A DNA stretch of 15,586 nt from an uncultured Armatimonadota bacterium (GTDB lineage: Bacteria > Armatimonadota > Armatimonadia > Armatimonadales > Armatimonadaceae), in contig CAIRTT010000269.1 of assembly GCA_903881535.1 (NCBI GenBank), forward strand, positions 1 through 15,586. The letters run 5' to 3'. The translations under genes were made by a program, and so were the position numbers. The notes below the pieces were generated by a model, which saw only the letters and a program-made list of their open reading frames with translations, was not told where the DNA came from and ran no database searches. Positions 1-6,610 of this stretch are shown one piece after another (the first letter of the stretch is position 1; every line of letters begins with the position of its first letter).

Positions 1-959
1 CACACGTCGACTGTCCAGGCCACGCTGACTACATCAAGAATATGATTACTGGTGCAGCCCAGATGGATGGTGCGATCCTCGTTTGTTCTGCAGCTGATGG
101 CCCAATGCCTCAGACCCGTGAGCATATTCTTCTTGCTCGCCAGGTTGGCGTTCCTTCCATCGTCGTTTTCCTGAACAAGGCTGACATGGTTGATGACCCT
201 GAACTTCTTGAGCTTGTTGAGCTCGAAGTTCGTGAGCTGTTGTCAAAGTATGATTTCCCAGGCGATGACACTCCAATCATTGTTGGGTCTGCCACCGAAG
301 CGCTTGCTGGTGGACAGGGCGAATATGGTGAACCTGCCATCCACAAGCTCATGGCAACGGTTGACTCCTACATCCCAACACCTGAGCGTCCAAAAGACCT
401 TCCATTCCTGATGCCAGTCGAAGACGTCTTTACGATTACTGGTCGTGGAACCGTTGCAACTGGGCGTGTCGAGCGTGGGCAGCTCAAGGCTGGTGAGCAG
501 ATCGAGATTATCGGCCTCAAGGACACTGCGACTACAACAGCTACGTCCATGGAAATGTTCCGTAAGACACTCGACTACGTCGAGGCTGGCGACAATGCTG
601 GTATCCTTCTCCGCGGTGTGGATCGTAAGTCGATCGAGCGTGGTCAGGTTCTTGCTAAGCCAGGTTCCATCAAGCCACACACCAAGTTTGAGGCTGAGGT
701 CTATATCCTTTCGAAGGAAGAAGGCGGACGCCACACTCCTTTCTTCAATGGCTACCGTCCTCAGTTCTACTTCCGTACGACTGACGTTACCGGATCGATG
801 AATCTTCCAGAAGGTGTCGAGATGATCATGCCTGGAGACAACATCAAGATCTCCGCAGAGCTGATTGCTCCTATCGCTATGGAGCAGGGATTGCGCTTCG
901 CAATCCGTGAAGGTGGACACACGGTTGGGGCTGGCGTCGTCGCCCGCGTCATCGAGTAG
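1..959 (+). CDS. tuf: Elongation factor Tu, C-terminal ~318 residues (5' end outside window)
   Basis: EF-Tu is the GTPase that delivers aminoacyl-tRNA to the ribosomal A site. The reading frame is open from base 3, and the first visible residues are HVDCPGH, the G3 motif, so about 77 N-terminal residues with the P-loop lie upstream of the window. NKAD (G4) and a GSA (G5) element follow, then the beta-barrel domains 2 and 3, recognisable by TGRGTVATGRVERG, RTTDVTGS and the C-terminal GGHTVGAGVV. No frameshift or missing motif is visible. The gene precedes rpsJ by 63 bases, the classic str-to-S10 junction, so fusA and rpsG/rpsL probably lie upstream (inferred). The first internal ATG, at 42, is not the real start because homology continues upstream of it. 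Confidence 0.98.
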   Translation, partial: HVDCPGHADYIKNMITGAAQMDGAILVCSAADGPMPQTREHILLARQVGVPSIVVFLNKADMVDDPELLELVELEVRELLSKYDFPGDDTPIIVGSATEALAGGQGEYGEPAIHKLMATVDSYIPTPERPKDLPFLMPVEDVFTITGRGTVATGRVERGQLKAGEQIEIIGLKDTATTTATSMEMFRKTLDYVEAGDNAGILLRGVDRKSIERGQVLAKPGSIKPHTKFEAEVYILSKEEGGRHTPFFNGYRPQFYFRTTDVTGSMNLPEGVEMIMPGDNIKISAELIAPIAMEQGLRFAIREGGHTVGAGVVARVIE

Positions 960-970
960 GTGTGATTGCT

Positions 971-1002
971 ATCGGTCATTCTGCGAGAGTGGAATGACCG
1001 AT
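971..1002 (+). promoter_or_regulatory. 11-bp perfect hairpin in the tuf-rpsJ gap
   Basis: ATCGGTCATTC (971-981) and GAATGACCGAT (992-1002) are perfect reverse complements around a 10-base loop. No T-run follows, so this is not a standard intrinsic terminator. A weak Shine-Dalgarno (GGAAAG, 1007-1012) for rpsJ begins five bases downstream. In E. coli the leader before rpsJ is where L4 acts on the S10 operon, so the position fits a leader control element or an RNA processing site. Both roles are inferences from position. Confidence 0.6.
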
Positions 1003-1022
1003 CTGCGGAAAGTATAAGTAAT

Positions 1023-1331
1023 ATGCGAAAAGACAAAGTTCGAATCCGCCTTCGTGCGTTCGATCACCGCGTTCTTGATCAATCGGCTGAAAAGATTGTA
1101 GATACGGCCCGTCGAACAGGTGCAAGGATTTCTGGTCCTGTGCTTCTTCCGACCGAGAAGGCGATTTATGCTGTTCAGCGCAACGCTACCATTGACAAAG
1201 AGTCGATGGAACATTTTGAGATGCGTACTCACAAGCGTCTCATTGATATCTTGAATCCAGGTCCTAAGACGATTGATGCGCTTATGCGCCTTGATCTTCC
1301 AAGTGGCGTAGATATTGAGATTAAACTCTAA
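1023..1331 (+). CDS. rpsJ: 30S ribosomal protein S10
   Basis: S10 (also NusE) sits in the 30S head and is a component of the transcription antitermination complex. The 102-residue product begins MRKDKVRIRLRAFDH and contains the conserved stretch FEMRTHKRLIDILNP and the ending SGVDIEIKL, all diagnostic. The length equals the usual 100-105 residues. The ATG at 1023 is chosen over an upstream in-frame ATG at 966, because the extra 19 residues have no counterpart in the family and would run through the hairpin at 971-1002. One residue appears inserted after ILNP (GPKT rather than the common TxKT). It is the first gene of the S10 cluster and is probably cotranscribed with tuf. Confidence 0.97.
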   Translation: MRKDKVRIRLRAFDHRVLDQSAEKIVDTARRTGARISGPVLLPTEKAIYAVQRNATIDKESMEHFEMRTHKRLIDILNPGPKTIDALMRLDLPSGVDIEIKL

Positions 1332-1393
1332 GTTAGAGAGAATACCGCGTCACGCAAGGATATTGGTCCCCAGGTGCGCCGTGGAGGTTAGTT

Positions 1394-2071
1394 ATGTCAA
1401 TTAAGGGAATTCTCGGCCGTAAGGTCGGTATGACCCAGCTCTTCGATGAAGAGGGTAAGGTTGTCCCTGTAACTGTTTTGGCTGTTGAGCCGAATATTGT
1501 TACTCAGGTACGTACGGTTGAAGTCGATGGCTATTCCGCAGCTCAGGTTGCGTTTGGTGCATGTCGTGTCGACCGCTTGACTCGTCCTGAACAAGGCCAC
1601 CTTCGTGCTGCTGGTGTCCAACCTCGCCGTCACTTGCGCGAGTTTGGTGTCCAAGCGGACGCAACCGTATCAGTCGGTGATGTGATCACCGCTAGTATCT
1701 TCGCCATTGGAGAGCGTGTTGTCGTTAGTGGTACATCCAAGGGTAAGGGTTTCGCTGGAGTAGTCAAGCGTTATCACTTCCATGGTGGTGACATGACGCA
1801 CGGTTCGATGGTTCACCGTAAGCCGCAGTCTGGTGGAGCTACCGATGCGGCACGTACGTTTAAGGGTAACAAGAAGCCTGGGCGTATGGGTGGCGAACGA
1901 GTAACTCAGTTCGGCCTTAAGGTCGTCCGGTTTGATGAAGCGGACAATCTATTGTTCGTACGCGGAGCCGTTCCTGGTCCCGATGGCGCACTCGTCGAAG
2001 TGACGAAGGCTCGTCGTGCTGAGAAGGTTAAGGTTCGTGTCGAGTCCGTTCGCTCAAGTAAGAAGAAGTAA
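1394..2071 (+). CDS. rplC: 50S ribosomal protein L3
   Basis: L3 is an early-assembly 23S rRNA-binding protein whose loop reaches towards the peptidyl transferase centre. The 225-residue product starts MSIKGILGRKVGMTQ, the family's N-terminal signature. It has the conserved central block GTSKGKGFAGVVKR and HGSMVHRKPQSGG, followed by FKGNKKPGRMGGERVT, the loop near the catalytic centre. Length is slightly above the typical 205-215, with a short Lys/Arg/Ser-rich C-terminus. A good Shine-Dalgarno, GGAGG at 1383-1387, precedes the ATG. The 62-base gap from rpsJ holds no inverted repeat as convincing as those in the other long gaps of the cluster. Confidence 0.97.
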   Translation: MSIKGILGRKVGMTQLFDEEGKVVPVTVLAVEPNIVTQVRTVEVDGYSAAQVAFGACRVDRLTRPEQGHLRAAGVQPRRHLREFGVQADATVSVGDVITASIFAIGERVVVSGTSKGKGFAGVVKRYHFHGGDMTHGSMVHRKPQSGGATDAARTFKGNKKPGRMGGERVTQFGLKVVRFDEADNLLFVRGAVPGPDGALVEVTKARRAEKVKVRVESVRSSKKK

Positions 2072-2072
2072 T

Positions 2073-2088
2073 CAGTGTTGAATCACTG
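2073..2088 (+). other. Small inverted repeat in the rplC-rplD gap
   Basis: CAGTG (2073-2077) and CACTG (2084-2088) can pair around a six-base loop, two bases after the rplC stop. A five-base-pair stem is weak and may be chance. It is listed because the other long gaps of the cluster also carry inverted repeats. Confidence 0.3.
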
Positions 2089-2103
2089 GTTCGGAGAATA
2101 ATT

Positions 2104-2751
2104 ATGCCTACGTTGGCGATAAAAACGATTGGGGGAAAGCAGGCAGGCGAGGTCACCGCTTCTGAGCGTGTGTTCGCTGCCCGCGTCAATATCCCTTTGA
2201 TGCACCAGGCCGTCAAGGCCGAGATGGAAAACCGCCGCCAGGATACGCGTAATGCGCCTGGTCGTGGAGATATGTTCGGAGGCGGACGCAAGCCATTCAA
2301 GCAAAAAGGAACTGGTCGTGCGCGACAGGGTTCCATCATCGCGCCACACTGGCGTAAAGGTGGAGCTGCTCACGGTCCACACCCTCGTGATCTTGGACAT
2401 GCACTTCCTAGGAAGATGAAACGTCTTGCGATCTGGAGTGCACTGACTGCTAAGTTGAACGACGCTGAGCTTATCGTTGTTGAGGCTTTCCCAATGGAAA
2501 GCATTTCGACAAAGGCAGCGGCAAGCTTCCTCAAGGAAGTTACTGGCGGCGCTCGAAAGTCACTTGTGATTATTGAGGGTGAAGACGAGACTGTAATCAA
2601 GTCTCTCCGGAACATCGAAGGTATCACGCTTCGTGTCGCTCCGGCGTTTTCGACGCGTGATGTTGTCAATGGCGGAATTATTGTTGCGACTAAAGCAGCA
2701 ATCCGCAAGATTGACTCCGTGTGGGCGGGTGAGGTGACCGAAAATGCCTAA
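2104..2751 (+). CDS. rplD: 50S ribosomal protein L4
   Basis: L4 binds 23S rRNA domain I, and its extended loop lines the polypeptide exit tunnel near L22. In E. coli it is also the autogenous repressor of the S10 operon. The 215-residue product shows the tunnel-loop signature KQKGTGRARQGSI (about residues 64-76), then APHWRKGG and GPHPRD, then the Rossmann-like C-terminal half with VVEAFPMES and STRDVVNGG. Length is in the normal range (200-215). GGAGA at 2093-2097 is the Shine-Dalgarno. Its end overlaps the rplW start by eight bases, so the two are translationally coupled. Whether it represses this operon is unknown, but the hairpin before rpsJ is where such control would act. Confidence 0.97.
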   Translation: MPTLAIKTIGGKQAGEVTASERVFAARVNIPLMHQAVKAEMENRRQDTRNAPGRGDMFGGGRKPFKQKGTGRARQGSIIAPHWRKGGAAHGPHPRDLGHALPRKMKRLAIWSALTAKLNDAELIVVEAFPMESISTKAAASFLKEVTGGARKSLVIIEGEDETVIKSLRNIEGITLRVAPAFSTRDVVNGGIIVATKAAIRKIDSVWAGEVTENA

Positions 2752-3061
2752 TATCTATAGCACTATTCTTCGGCCTGTCATCACTGAAAAGGCCTTGACG
2801 ATGAGCGGCGAACGCAAGTATGCGTTTGTGGTGCATGTCGGTGCGAACAAGATGCAAATCCGTGAGGCAGTTGAAAAGCTGTTTACGACCACGGATGGCG
2901 GCGCCATCACGGTTACAAATGTGAACACTATCCTGACTAAAGGACGTGTGAAGCGCTACCGGATGTTTGGTCGTTCAAGCACTGGCCGTACTCCATCGGT
3001 CAAGAAGGCTATCGTAACCGTTGCCGAGGGTCAGGCGATCCAGATCTTCGAGGGAGTATAA
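2744..3061 (+). CDS. rplW: 50S ribosomal protein L23
   Basis: L23 lies at the tunnel exit and is the docking site for trigger factor and the signal recognition particle. The 105-residue product contains the hallmark ILRPVITEKA near the N-terminus, KYAFVVHVGANKMQIREAVEKLF, and the flexible basic loop GRVKRYRMFGRSSTGR, then a beta-strand ending (KKAIVTV). The length is slightly above the usual 95-100, with a two- or three-residue TTDGGAIT loop difference. The start overlaps the end of rplD by eight bases (AAAATGCCTAA context), and the stop is followed after one base by the rplB ATG. It is therefore embedded in a tightly coupled rplD-rplW-rplB block. Confidence 0.96.
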   Translation: MPNIYSTILRPVITEKALTMSGERKYAFVVHVGANKMQIREAVEKLFTTTDGGAITVTNVNTILTKGRVKRYRMFGRSSTGRTPSVKKAIVTVAEGQAIQIFEGV

Positions 3062-3062
3062 A

Positions 3063-3890
3063 ATGCCAGTACGAAAGTTTAAGCCTATAACTCCTGGCCG
3101 TCGTCACATGGCCATTTCCTCCTTCGAGGAAATCACAAAGGATAAGCCTGAGAAGAGCCTTCTCGCACCCTTGAAGAAGAGTGCTGGGCGTAACAACCAA
3201 GGTCGTATTACCGTTCGCCACCGTGGAGGTGGACACAAACGTATGTACCGCTTGGTTGACTTCAAGCGTAACAAAGACGGTGTTGAGGGAACGGTTTCGG
3301 CAATCGAGTATGATCCGAACCGTACCTGCCGCATCGCGCTTGTTCAATACGCTGACGGAACGAAGGCGTATGTTCTGGCTGCTGTTGGTATGAAGCCAGG
3401 TGATGCTGTATTCAATGGTGCAGATTCTGACATTAAGGTTGGAAATGCGCTTCCCTTGATCAACATTCCTGTTGGTACGACAGTTCACAACGTTGAGCTG
3501 CGACCTGGCGCTGGTGGGCAGTTCGTACGTTCTGCTGGTTCTGGTGCTCAGCTGATGGCGAAGGAAGGTAAATATGCTACCTTGCGTTTGCCATCGGGCG
3601 AAATGCGTAAGATCCTATTAACCTGTCGTGCAACGATTGGCCAAGTTGGAAACCTTGAGCATGAAAATGAGTCATGGGGTAAAGCTGGTAAGACACGATG
3701 GATGGGGCGTCGCCCGCAGGTCCGTGGTGTTGCCATGAACCCAAGAGACCACCCCCATGGTGGTGGTGAAGGTCAATCTCCTGTTGGCCGTAAGAAGGGC
3801 CCGGTTTCGGCTACGGGTGTGCTCGCGATTGGATTTAAGACGCGGCGCAACAAATCAACCGACAAGTTTATCGTCAGACGGCGTAAGTAG
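3063..3890 (+). CDS. rplB: 50S ribosomal protein L2
   Basis: L2 is needed for subunit association, tRNA binding and peptidyl transfer. The 275-residue product starts MPVRKFKPITPGRRH and has the RHRGGGHKRMYR block (about residues 52-63). It includes the signature AMNPRDHPHGGGEG near residue 225, which holds the conserved His implicated in the catalytic region, and a typical basic end IVRRRK. Length equals the family norm (273-277). The ATG at 3063 is chosen because an in-frame ATG at 3021 would add 14 residues inside rplW without homology. The Shine-Dalgarno GGGAG lies within the last codons of rplW. A 111-base gap with several hairpins follows. Confidence 0.97.
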   Translation: MPVRKFKPITPGRRHMAISSFEEITKDKPEKSLLAPLKKSAGRNNQGRITVRHRGGGHKRMYRLVDFKRNKDGVEGTVSAIEYDPNRTCRIALVQYADGTKAYVLAAVGMKPGDAVFNGADSDIKVGNALPLINIPVGTTVHNVELRPGAGGQFVRSAGSGAQLMAKEGKYATLRLPSGEMRKILLTCRATIGQVGNLEHENESWGKAGKTRWMGRRPQVRGVAMNPRDHPHGGGEGQSPVGRKKGPVSATGVLAIGFKTRRNKSTDKFIVRRRK

Positions 3891-4001
3891 TCTTTCTACA
3901 AACGTCGATGTGGCATCAGGCTTAGCTTGGTGCCACGCACCCGGTAGATGGTTCTACGTCTGGGGCATTGGTCGGATGAATAAATCCGACAAGGAGTAAT
4001 A
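3891..4001 (+). promoter_or_regulatory. rplB-rpsS intergenic leader with three hairpins
   Basis: This 111-base gap is unusually long for the S10 cluster and holds three consecutive inverted repeats. They are GTGGCATCA/TGGTGCCAC (3910-3918 with 3928-3936, nine pairs including one G-T), GTAGA/TCTAC (3944-3948 with 3953-3957, four-base loop) and GTCGGAT/ATCCGAC (3971-3977 with 3984-3990, six-base loop). The last abuts the rpsS Shine-Dalgarno AAGGAG (3991-3996). None is followed by a T-run. No -10/-35 pair stands out. The arrangement suggests a structured RNA leader that could control rpsS and downstream genes, or a processing region; the function is inferred. Confidence 0.55.
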
Positions 4002-4289
4002 ATGGGACGATCTCTCAAGAAGGGTCCGTTTGCGGATCCTAAGCTGCTCGATAAAGTCGATCAGCTGAACGAAAAGGGTGAGAAAAGGATTATCAAAACC
4101 TGGTCTCGCCGTTCAACGATTTTTCCGTCGTTCATTGGACATACGTTTGCTGTCCATGATGGCCGGAAGCATGTGCCTGTTTTCGTGACTGAAAACATGG
4201 TTGGTCACAAGCTTGGGGAATTTTCCCAGACGAAGACGTTCAAGGGTCACGCTGGTGGTACAGGCCAGTCGACTCGTATGCGGAAGTAG
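4002..4289 (+). CDS. rpsS: 30S ribosomal protein S19
   Basis: S19 sits in the 30S head next to S13 and contacts the A-site region and the intersubunit bridge. The 95-residue product begins MGRSLKKGPFAD and has the conserved blocks IKTWSRRSTI, PSFIGHTFAVHDGRKHVPV and GHKLGEFSQTKTFKGH, with a normal length (about 92-95). The ATG is preceded by a strong AAGGAG with a suitable five-base spacing. It is separated from rplB by a structured 111-base gap but is followed by rplV after only 11 bases, so it may head a post-transcriptionally controlled sub-block (rpsS-rplV-rpsC-rplP-rpmC-rpsQ). Confidence 0.97.
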   Translation: MGRSLKKGPFADPKLLDKVDQLNEKGEKRIIKTWSRRSTIFPSFIGHTFAVHDGRKHVPVFVTENMVGHKLGEFSQTKTFKGHAGGTGQSTRMRK

Positions 4290-4300
4290 GGGGTAGAAAT

Positions 4301-4786
4301 ATGGAAGCACAAGCTACAGCCCGCTACGTTCGTATGGGGCCTCGTAAAGTTAGATTTGTACTTGATACGGTTCGTGGAAAGTATGCAGCCGATGCGCTGG
4401 ATATTCTCAAGTTCACTCCGAATCATGCAGCCGCTGAGATCAGCAAGGTTCTTCGCTCTGCGATGGCCAATGCGGGTAATAACCACGGTCTTGATTTAAC
4501 GAATCTCAAAATTGCACGCTGCTTTGTTGACGTGGGACCTTCGATGAAGCGTGTTCAACCACGTGCTCAAGGTCGTGCGTATGCGATTCTTAAGCGCTCC
4601 AGTCACATCACGATTGTAGTTGCTGAAGGCGCTCCGAAGCCGATTAAGACTGGTAAGAAGGCTCCTAAGGCGCCTCTTATTGCTGAGCTTAAGGTCGAGC
4701 CAATCGTTGTTGAAGAGATCGTTGACGTTGTTACTGATGTGACAACTGAGGCACCTGTGGATACGACCGTAGAGGAACAAGCATAA
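4301..4786 (+). CDS. rplV: 50S ribosomal protein L22 with a ~50-residue C-terminal extension
   Basis: L22 binds all six 23S rRNA domains, and its hairpin lines the exit tunnel opposite L4. Residues 1-109 are a normal L22: ATARYVRMGPRKVRFV at the start, SAMANAGNN in the middle, then RAQGRAYAILKRSSHITIVV, the tunnel hairpin and C-terminal strand. The bacterial core normally stops near residue 110-115. Here another 50 residues follow: first a Lys/Pro/Ala-rich linker (about 111-125), then an acidic, Val/Thr-rich segment ending VEEQA. It shares the TAATG with rpsC (one-base overlap), so the extension is not a read-through artefact. The tail's role is unknown; it would lie on the ribosome surface. 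Confidence 0.96.
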   Translation: MEAQATARYVRMGPRKVRFVLDTVRGKYAADALDILKFTPNHAAAEISKVLRSAMANAGNNHGLDLTNLKIARCFVDVGPSMKRVQPRAQGRAYAILKRSSHITIVVAEGAPKPIKTGKKAPKAPLIAELKVEPIVVEEIVDVVTDVTTEAPVDTTVEEQA

Positions 4787-5616
4787 TGGGACAAAAAATT
4801 CATCCTATCGGTTTCCGTATCGGTGTAATCCGTGATGCCGATTCGAAGTGGTATGCAGACAAGCAGTACGCTGCATTTGTTCTGGAAGACTACAAGATCC
4901 GTAAGATCGTTAAGAAGCGTCGTGGGTGGGAAAACGCGGCTATCGCTAAGACTGAAATTGAGCGTCAGGCAAACCAAGTGCGAGTTACCTTGCATACGGC
5001 GAAACCTGGAATCATTATCGGCAAGGGCGGAGCTGGTGTTGACTTGTTGCGTGGCGATCTCGAAAAACTGACTAAGAAGACTGTTCATGTCAATGTTCAA
5101 GAAATTCGCCAGCTTGAAACAAATGCCCAGCTAGTAGCTGAGTCTATTGCTCAACAGATTGAAAAGCGTATTGGTTACAAGCGGGCAATGCGCCAGGCTG
5201 TAACACGGGCAATGCGCCTAGGAGTACTTGGAATCCGGTGTCATGTAGCTGGTCGCCTCGGCGGTGCAGAAATGGCACGTAAAGAATCGGATCGTCAAGG
5301 TAAGATTCCTCTCCATACATTGCGTGCTGATATCGATTATGGCTTCTACGAAGCTGTAACTGCTTACAGTACGATTGGAGTCAAGGTCTGGATTTACAAG
5401 GGCGATATTCTCCCTGGTGCACGTCGTCCAATGGACAACCCTACTGCGCGTCCTAGCGCTGGTCGTGGTGATGATGATCGCCGTGGCCGTGGTGGCCGTG
5501 GTGGTGGTCAACGTGGTCCGGGTCGTCCTGGAGCTGGTGGTCCACGTGGACGTGGTCCTCGCGAAGGCGGTGGATACGCTGGATCCGGTTCGTTCACATC
5601 TGGTGGAGGTCAGTAA
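4786..5616 (+). CDS. rpsC: 30S ribosomal protein S3 with an Arg/Gly-rich C-terminal tail
   Basis: S3 forms part of the mRNA entry channel with S4 and S5. The 276-residue product begins MGQKIHPIGFRIGVIRD. It has a KH domain with the GKGG loop at residues 79-82 and the C-terminal signature VAGRLGGAEMARKE (about 154-167), then DIDYGFYEA and GVKVWIYKGDILP. Typical S3 proteins end soon after this point (about 210-235). Here residues 212-276 form a low-complexity tail with repeated RG/RGG units around 228-262, then GYAGSGS. Such RGG tracts usually bind RNA. The coding DNA of the tail is repetitive GGT/CGT codons. Translation is coupled to rplV by TAATG, and rplP starts three bases after the stop. 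Confidence 0.96.
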   Translation: MGQKIHPIGFRIGVIRDADSKWYADKQYAAFVLEDYKIRKIVKKRRGWENAAIAKTEIERQANQVRVTLHTAKPGIIIGKGGAGVDLLRGDLEKLTKKTVHVNVQEIRQLETNAQLVAESIAQQIEKRIGYKRAMRQAVTRAMRLGVLGIRCHVAGRLGGAEMARKESDRQGKIPLHTLRADIDYGFYEAVTAYSTIGVKVWIYKGDILPGARRPMDNPTARPSAGRGDDDRRGRGGRGGGQRGPGRPGAGGPRGRGPREGGGYAGSGSFTSGGGQ

Positions 5617-5619
5617 ACT

Positions 5620-6069
5620 ATGTTGGCTCCTAAGCGCGTCAAATATCGACGCATGCATCGTGGACACCGACGGGGAGTTGCCTCCGGTGGAACACGTCTT
5701 AACTTCGGTGACTTTGGACTTCAGGCGCTTGAATCTTGCTGGATGACAGCAAATCAGATTGAAGCTGCTCGTATTGCAATGACCCGTAAGATTCGTCGTG
5801 GTGGTAAAATCTGGATTCGTGTTTTTCCGGACAAGTCTTATACGAAGAAGCCAGCGGAAACCCGCATGGGTTCTGGTAAAGGTGCTCCAGAAGGCTGGGT
5901 CGCTGTTGTGAAACCTGGTCGTATGCTGTTCGAAATGCATGGTGTATCTGAGGAACTGGCACGAGAAGCTATGCGACTTGCTGCCCATAAGCTCCCAATT
6001 GCTACAAAGTTCATTTCACGCGCCTCCGAAGCGGCGGCCGTGGAGAAGGAGACGGTTCATGCCGAATAA
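5620..6069 (+). CDS. rplP: 50S ribosomal protein L16
   Basis: L16 organises the A-site tRNA binding region of the 50S subunit. The 149-residue product starts MLAPKRVKYRRMHRG and carries the signatures FGDFGLQALE, RKIRRGGKIWIRVFPDK and RMGSGKGAPEGWVAVVKPG. The Arg of RMGSGKG matches the residue hydroxylated in E. coli L16, but no hydroxylase is visible here. About 12-15 residues (ASEAAAVEKETVHAE region) extend beyond the usual 134-138. The start lies three bases after the rpsC stop. The end overlaps the rpmC start by 11 bases, so that part of the tail is read in two frames. Confidence 0.97.
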   Translation: MLAPKRVKYRRMHRGHRRGVASGGTRLNFGDFGLQALESCWMTANQIEAARIAMTRKIRRGGKIWIRVFPDKSYTKKPAETRMGSGKGAPEGWVAVVKPGRMLFEMHGVSEELAREAMRLAAHKLPIATKFISRASEAAAVEKETVHAE

Positions 6070-6274
6070 TAGATTGGCAAAGGAGAGCCGTGAGGAGTTA
6101 AAGGGTCTAGATGCAGCTGGTCTTCGGGCTAAGTTGGATGAAACCCGTCTTAAGCTGTGGCAGGCTCAGTTTTCACTGGGTAAGCGACAGCTCGAGAACA
6201 CGGCAGAGTTGGCGAATACGCGCAAGCAGATTGCTCGGATTCTGACGTACTTGAATCAGGTGGAGGCTAAGTAA
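6059..6274 (+). CDS. rpmC: 50S ribosomal protein L29
   Basis: L29 is a small helical protein at the tunnel exit beside L23, where nascent-chain factors dock. The 71-residue product has the family pattern: a helix with SREELKGLDAAGLRAKL, then LKLWQAQFSLGKRQLENTAEL (the L29 signature around Q and LENTA), and a C-terminal helix with TRKQIARILTYL. The ATG at 6059 lies inside the end of rplP and gives a normal length. An in-frame ATG at 5939 would add 40 residues wholly inside rplP and is rejected. GAGAAGGAG just upstream (within rplP) is a fitting Shine-Dalgarno. The stop shares TAATG with rpsQ. Confidence 0.96.
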   Translation: MPNNRLAKESREELKGLDAAGLRAKLDETRLKLWQAQFSLGKRQLENTAELANTRKQIARILTYLNQVEAK

Positions 6275-6540
6275 TGTCTGAAGAGTTGCAACGCGGAATT
6301 CGTAAAACGAGACAGGGCATCGTTGTTTCTGACAAGATGGAAAAAACCATTGTTGTACAGGTCAATACGCTCAAGTCGCACCCTCTGTACGGACGTACGA
6401 TGAAGCGGTCTACCCGTTTCCAGGCACATGATGAAAATGGAGAAGCCGGTATTGGCGACACCGTAGAGATCATGGAATGTCGTCCGGTATCGAAGAATAA
6501 GAACTGGCGCTTACTGAAAGTCGTTGAAAAGGCTAAGTAG
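6274..6540 (+). CDS. rpsQ: 30S ribosomal protein S17
   Basis: S17 is a primary 16S rRNA-binding OB-fold protein of the 30S body. The 88-residue product shows GIVVSDKMEKTIVVQV near the start, then KSHPLYGRTMKRSTRFQAHDE and GDTVEIMECRPVSKNKNWRLL, the family's C-terminal signature (RPLSKTKxW in many homologues). Length is normal (80-90). It overlaps rpmC by one base, so it is translationally coupled. A 70-base structured gap follows before rplN, which is where the S10 and spc operons are separate units in E. coli. Confidence 0.97.
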   Translation: MSEELQRGIRKTRQGIVVSDKMEKTIVVQVNTLKSHPLYGRTMKRSTRFQAHDENGEAGIGDTVEIMECRPVSKNKNWRLLKVVEKAK

Positions 6541-6566
6541 TTTGCGTCGCACGCCATAGATTGGCA

Positions 6567-6599
6567 ATCGGCAGGCGGGGGCAACCCCGTGCTGCCGAT
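6567..6599 (+). promoter_or_regulatory. Long hairpin with GCAA tetraloop before rplN
   Basis: ATCGGCAG (6567-6574) pairs with CTGCCGAT (6592-6599). Inside it, GCGGGG (6575-6580) pairs with CCCCGT (6585-6590, one G-T), closed by a GCAA tetraloop of the GNRA class, with one bulged G (6591). The total is 14 base pairs. No T-run follows. The rplN Shine-Dalgarno GGGAG (6600-6604) directly abuts the stem, so folding could limit ribosome access. The site is the S10/spc operon boundary in other bacteria. GNRA loops often dock with receptors or proteins. Regulatory or processing roles are inferred. Confidence 0.65.
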
Positions 6600-6610
6600 G
6601 GGAGTTAGAA

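Noticed and set aside
243..920. 225-residue open frame on the - strand inside tuf
   Set aside because: Antisense shadow of a strongly codon-biased gene; no Shine-Dalgarno or family resemblance.
1332..1393. Possible folded element in the rpsJ-rplC gap
   Set aside because: Only short, partly wobble-paired stems can be drawn (for example CCGCG with CGTGG), much weaker than in the other gaps.
3009..3488. 159-residue open frame on the - strand across the rplW-rplB junction
   Set aside because: Antisense to L2 and L23 coding sequence with no domain resemblance.
3757..3999. 80-residue open frame from rplB into the rplB-rpsS gap
   Set aside because: Most of it is out-of-frame rplB sequence; the remainder translates the hairpin region and shows no conserved pattern, so the gap is better read as a structured RNA.
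5218..5988. 256-residue open frame on the - strand across rpsC and rplP
   Set aside because: It lies wholly antisense to two certain ribosomal protein genes, is very Thr/Ser-rich from the reverse of GGT/CGT codons, and has no recognisable motif.
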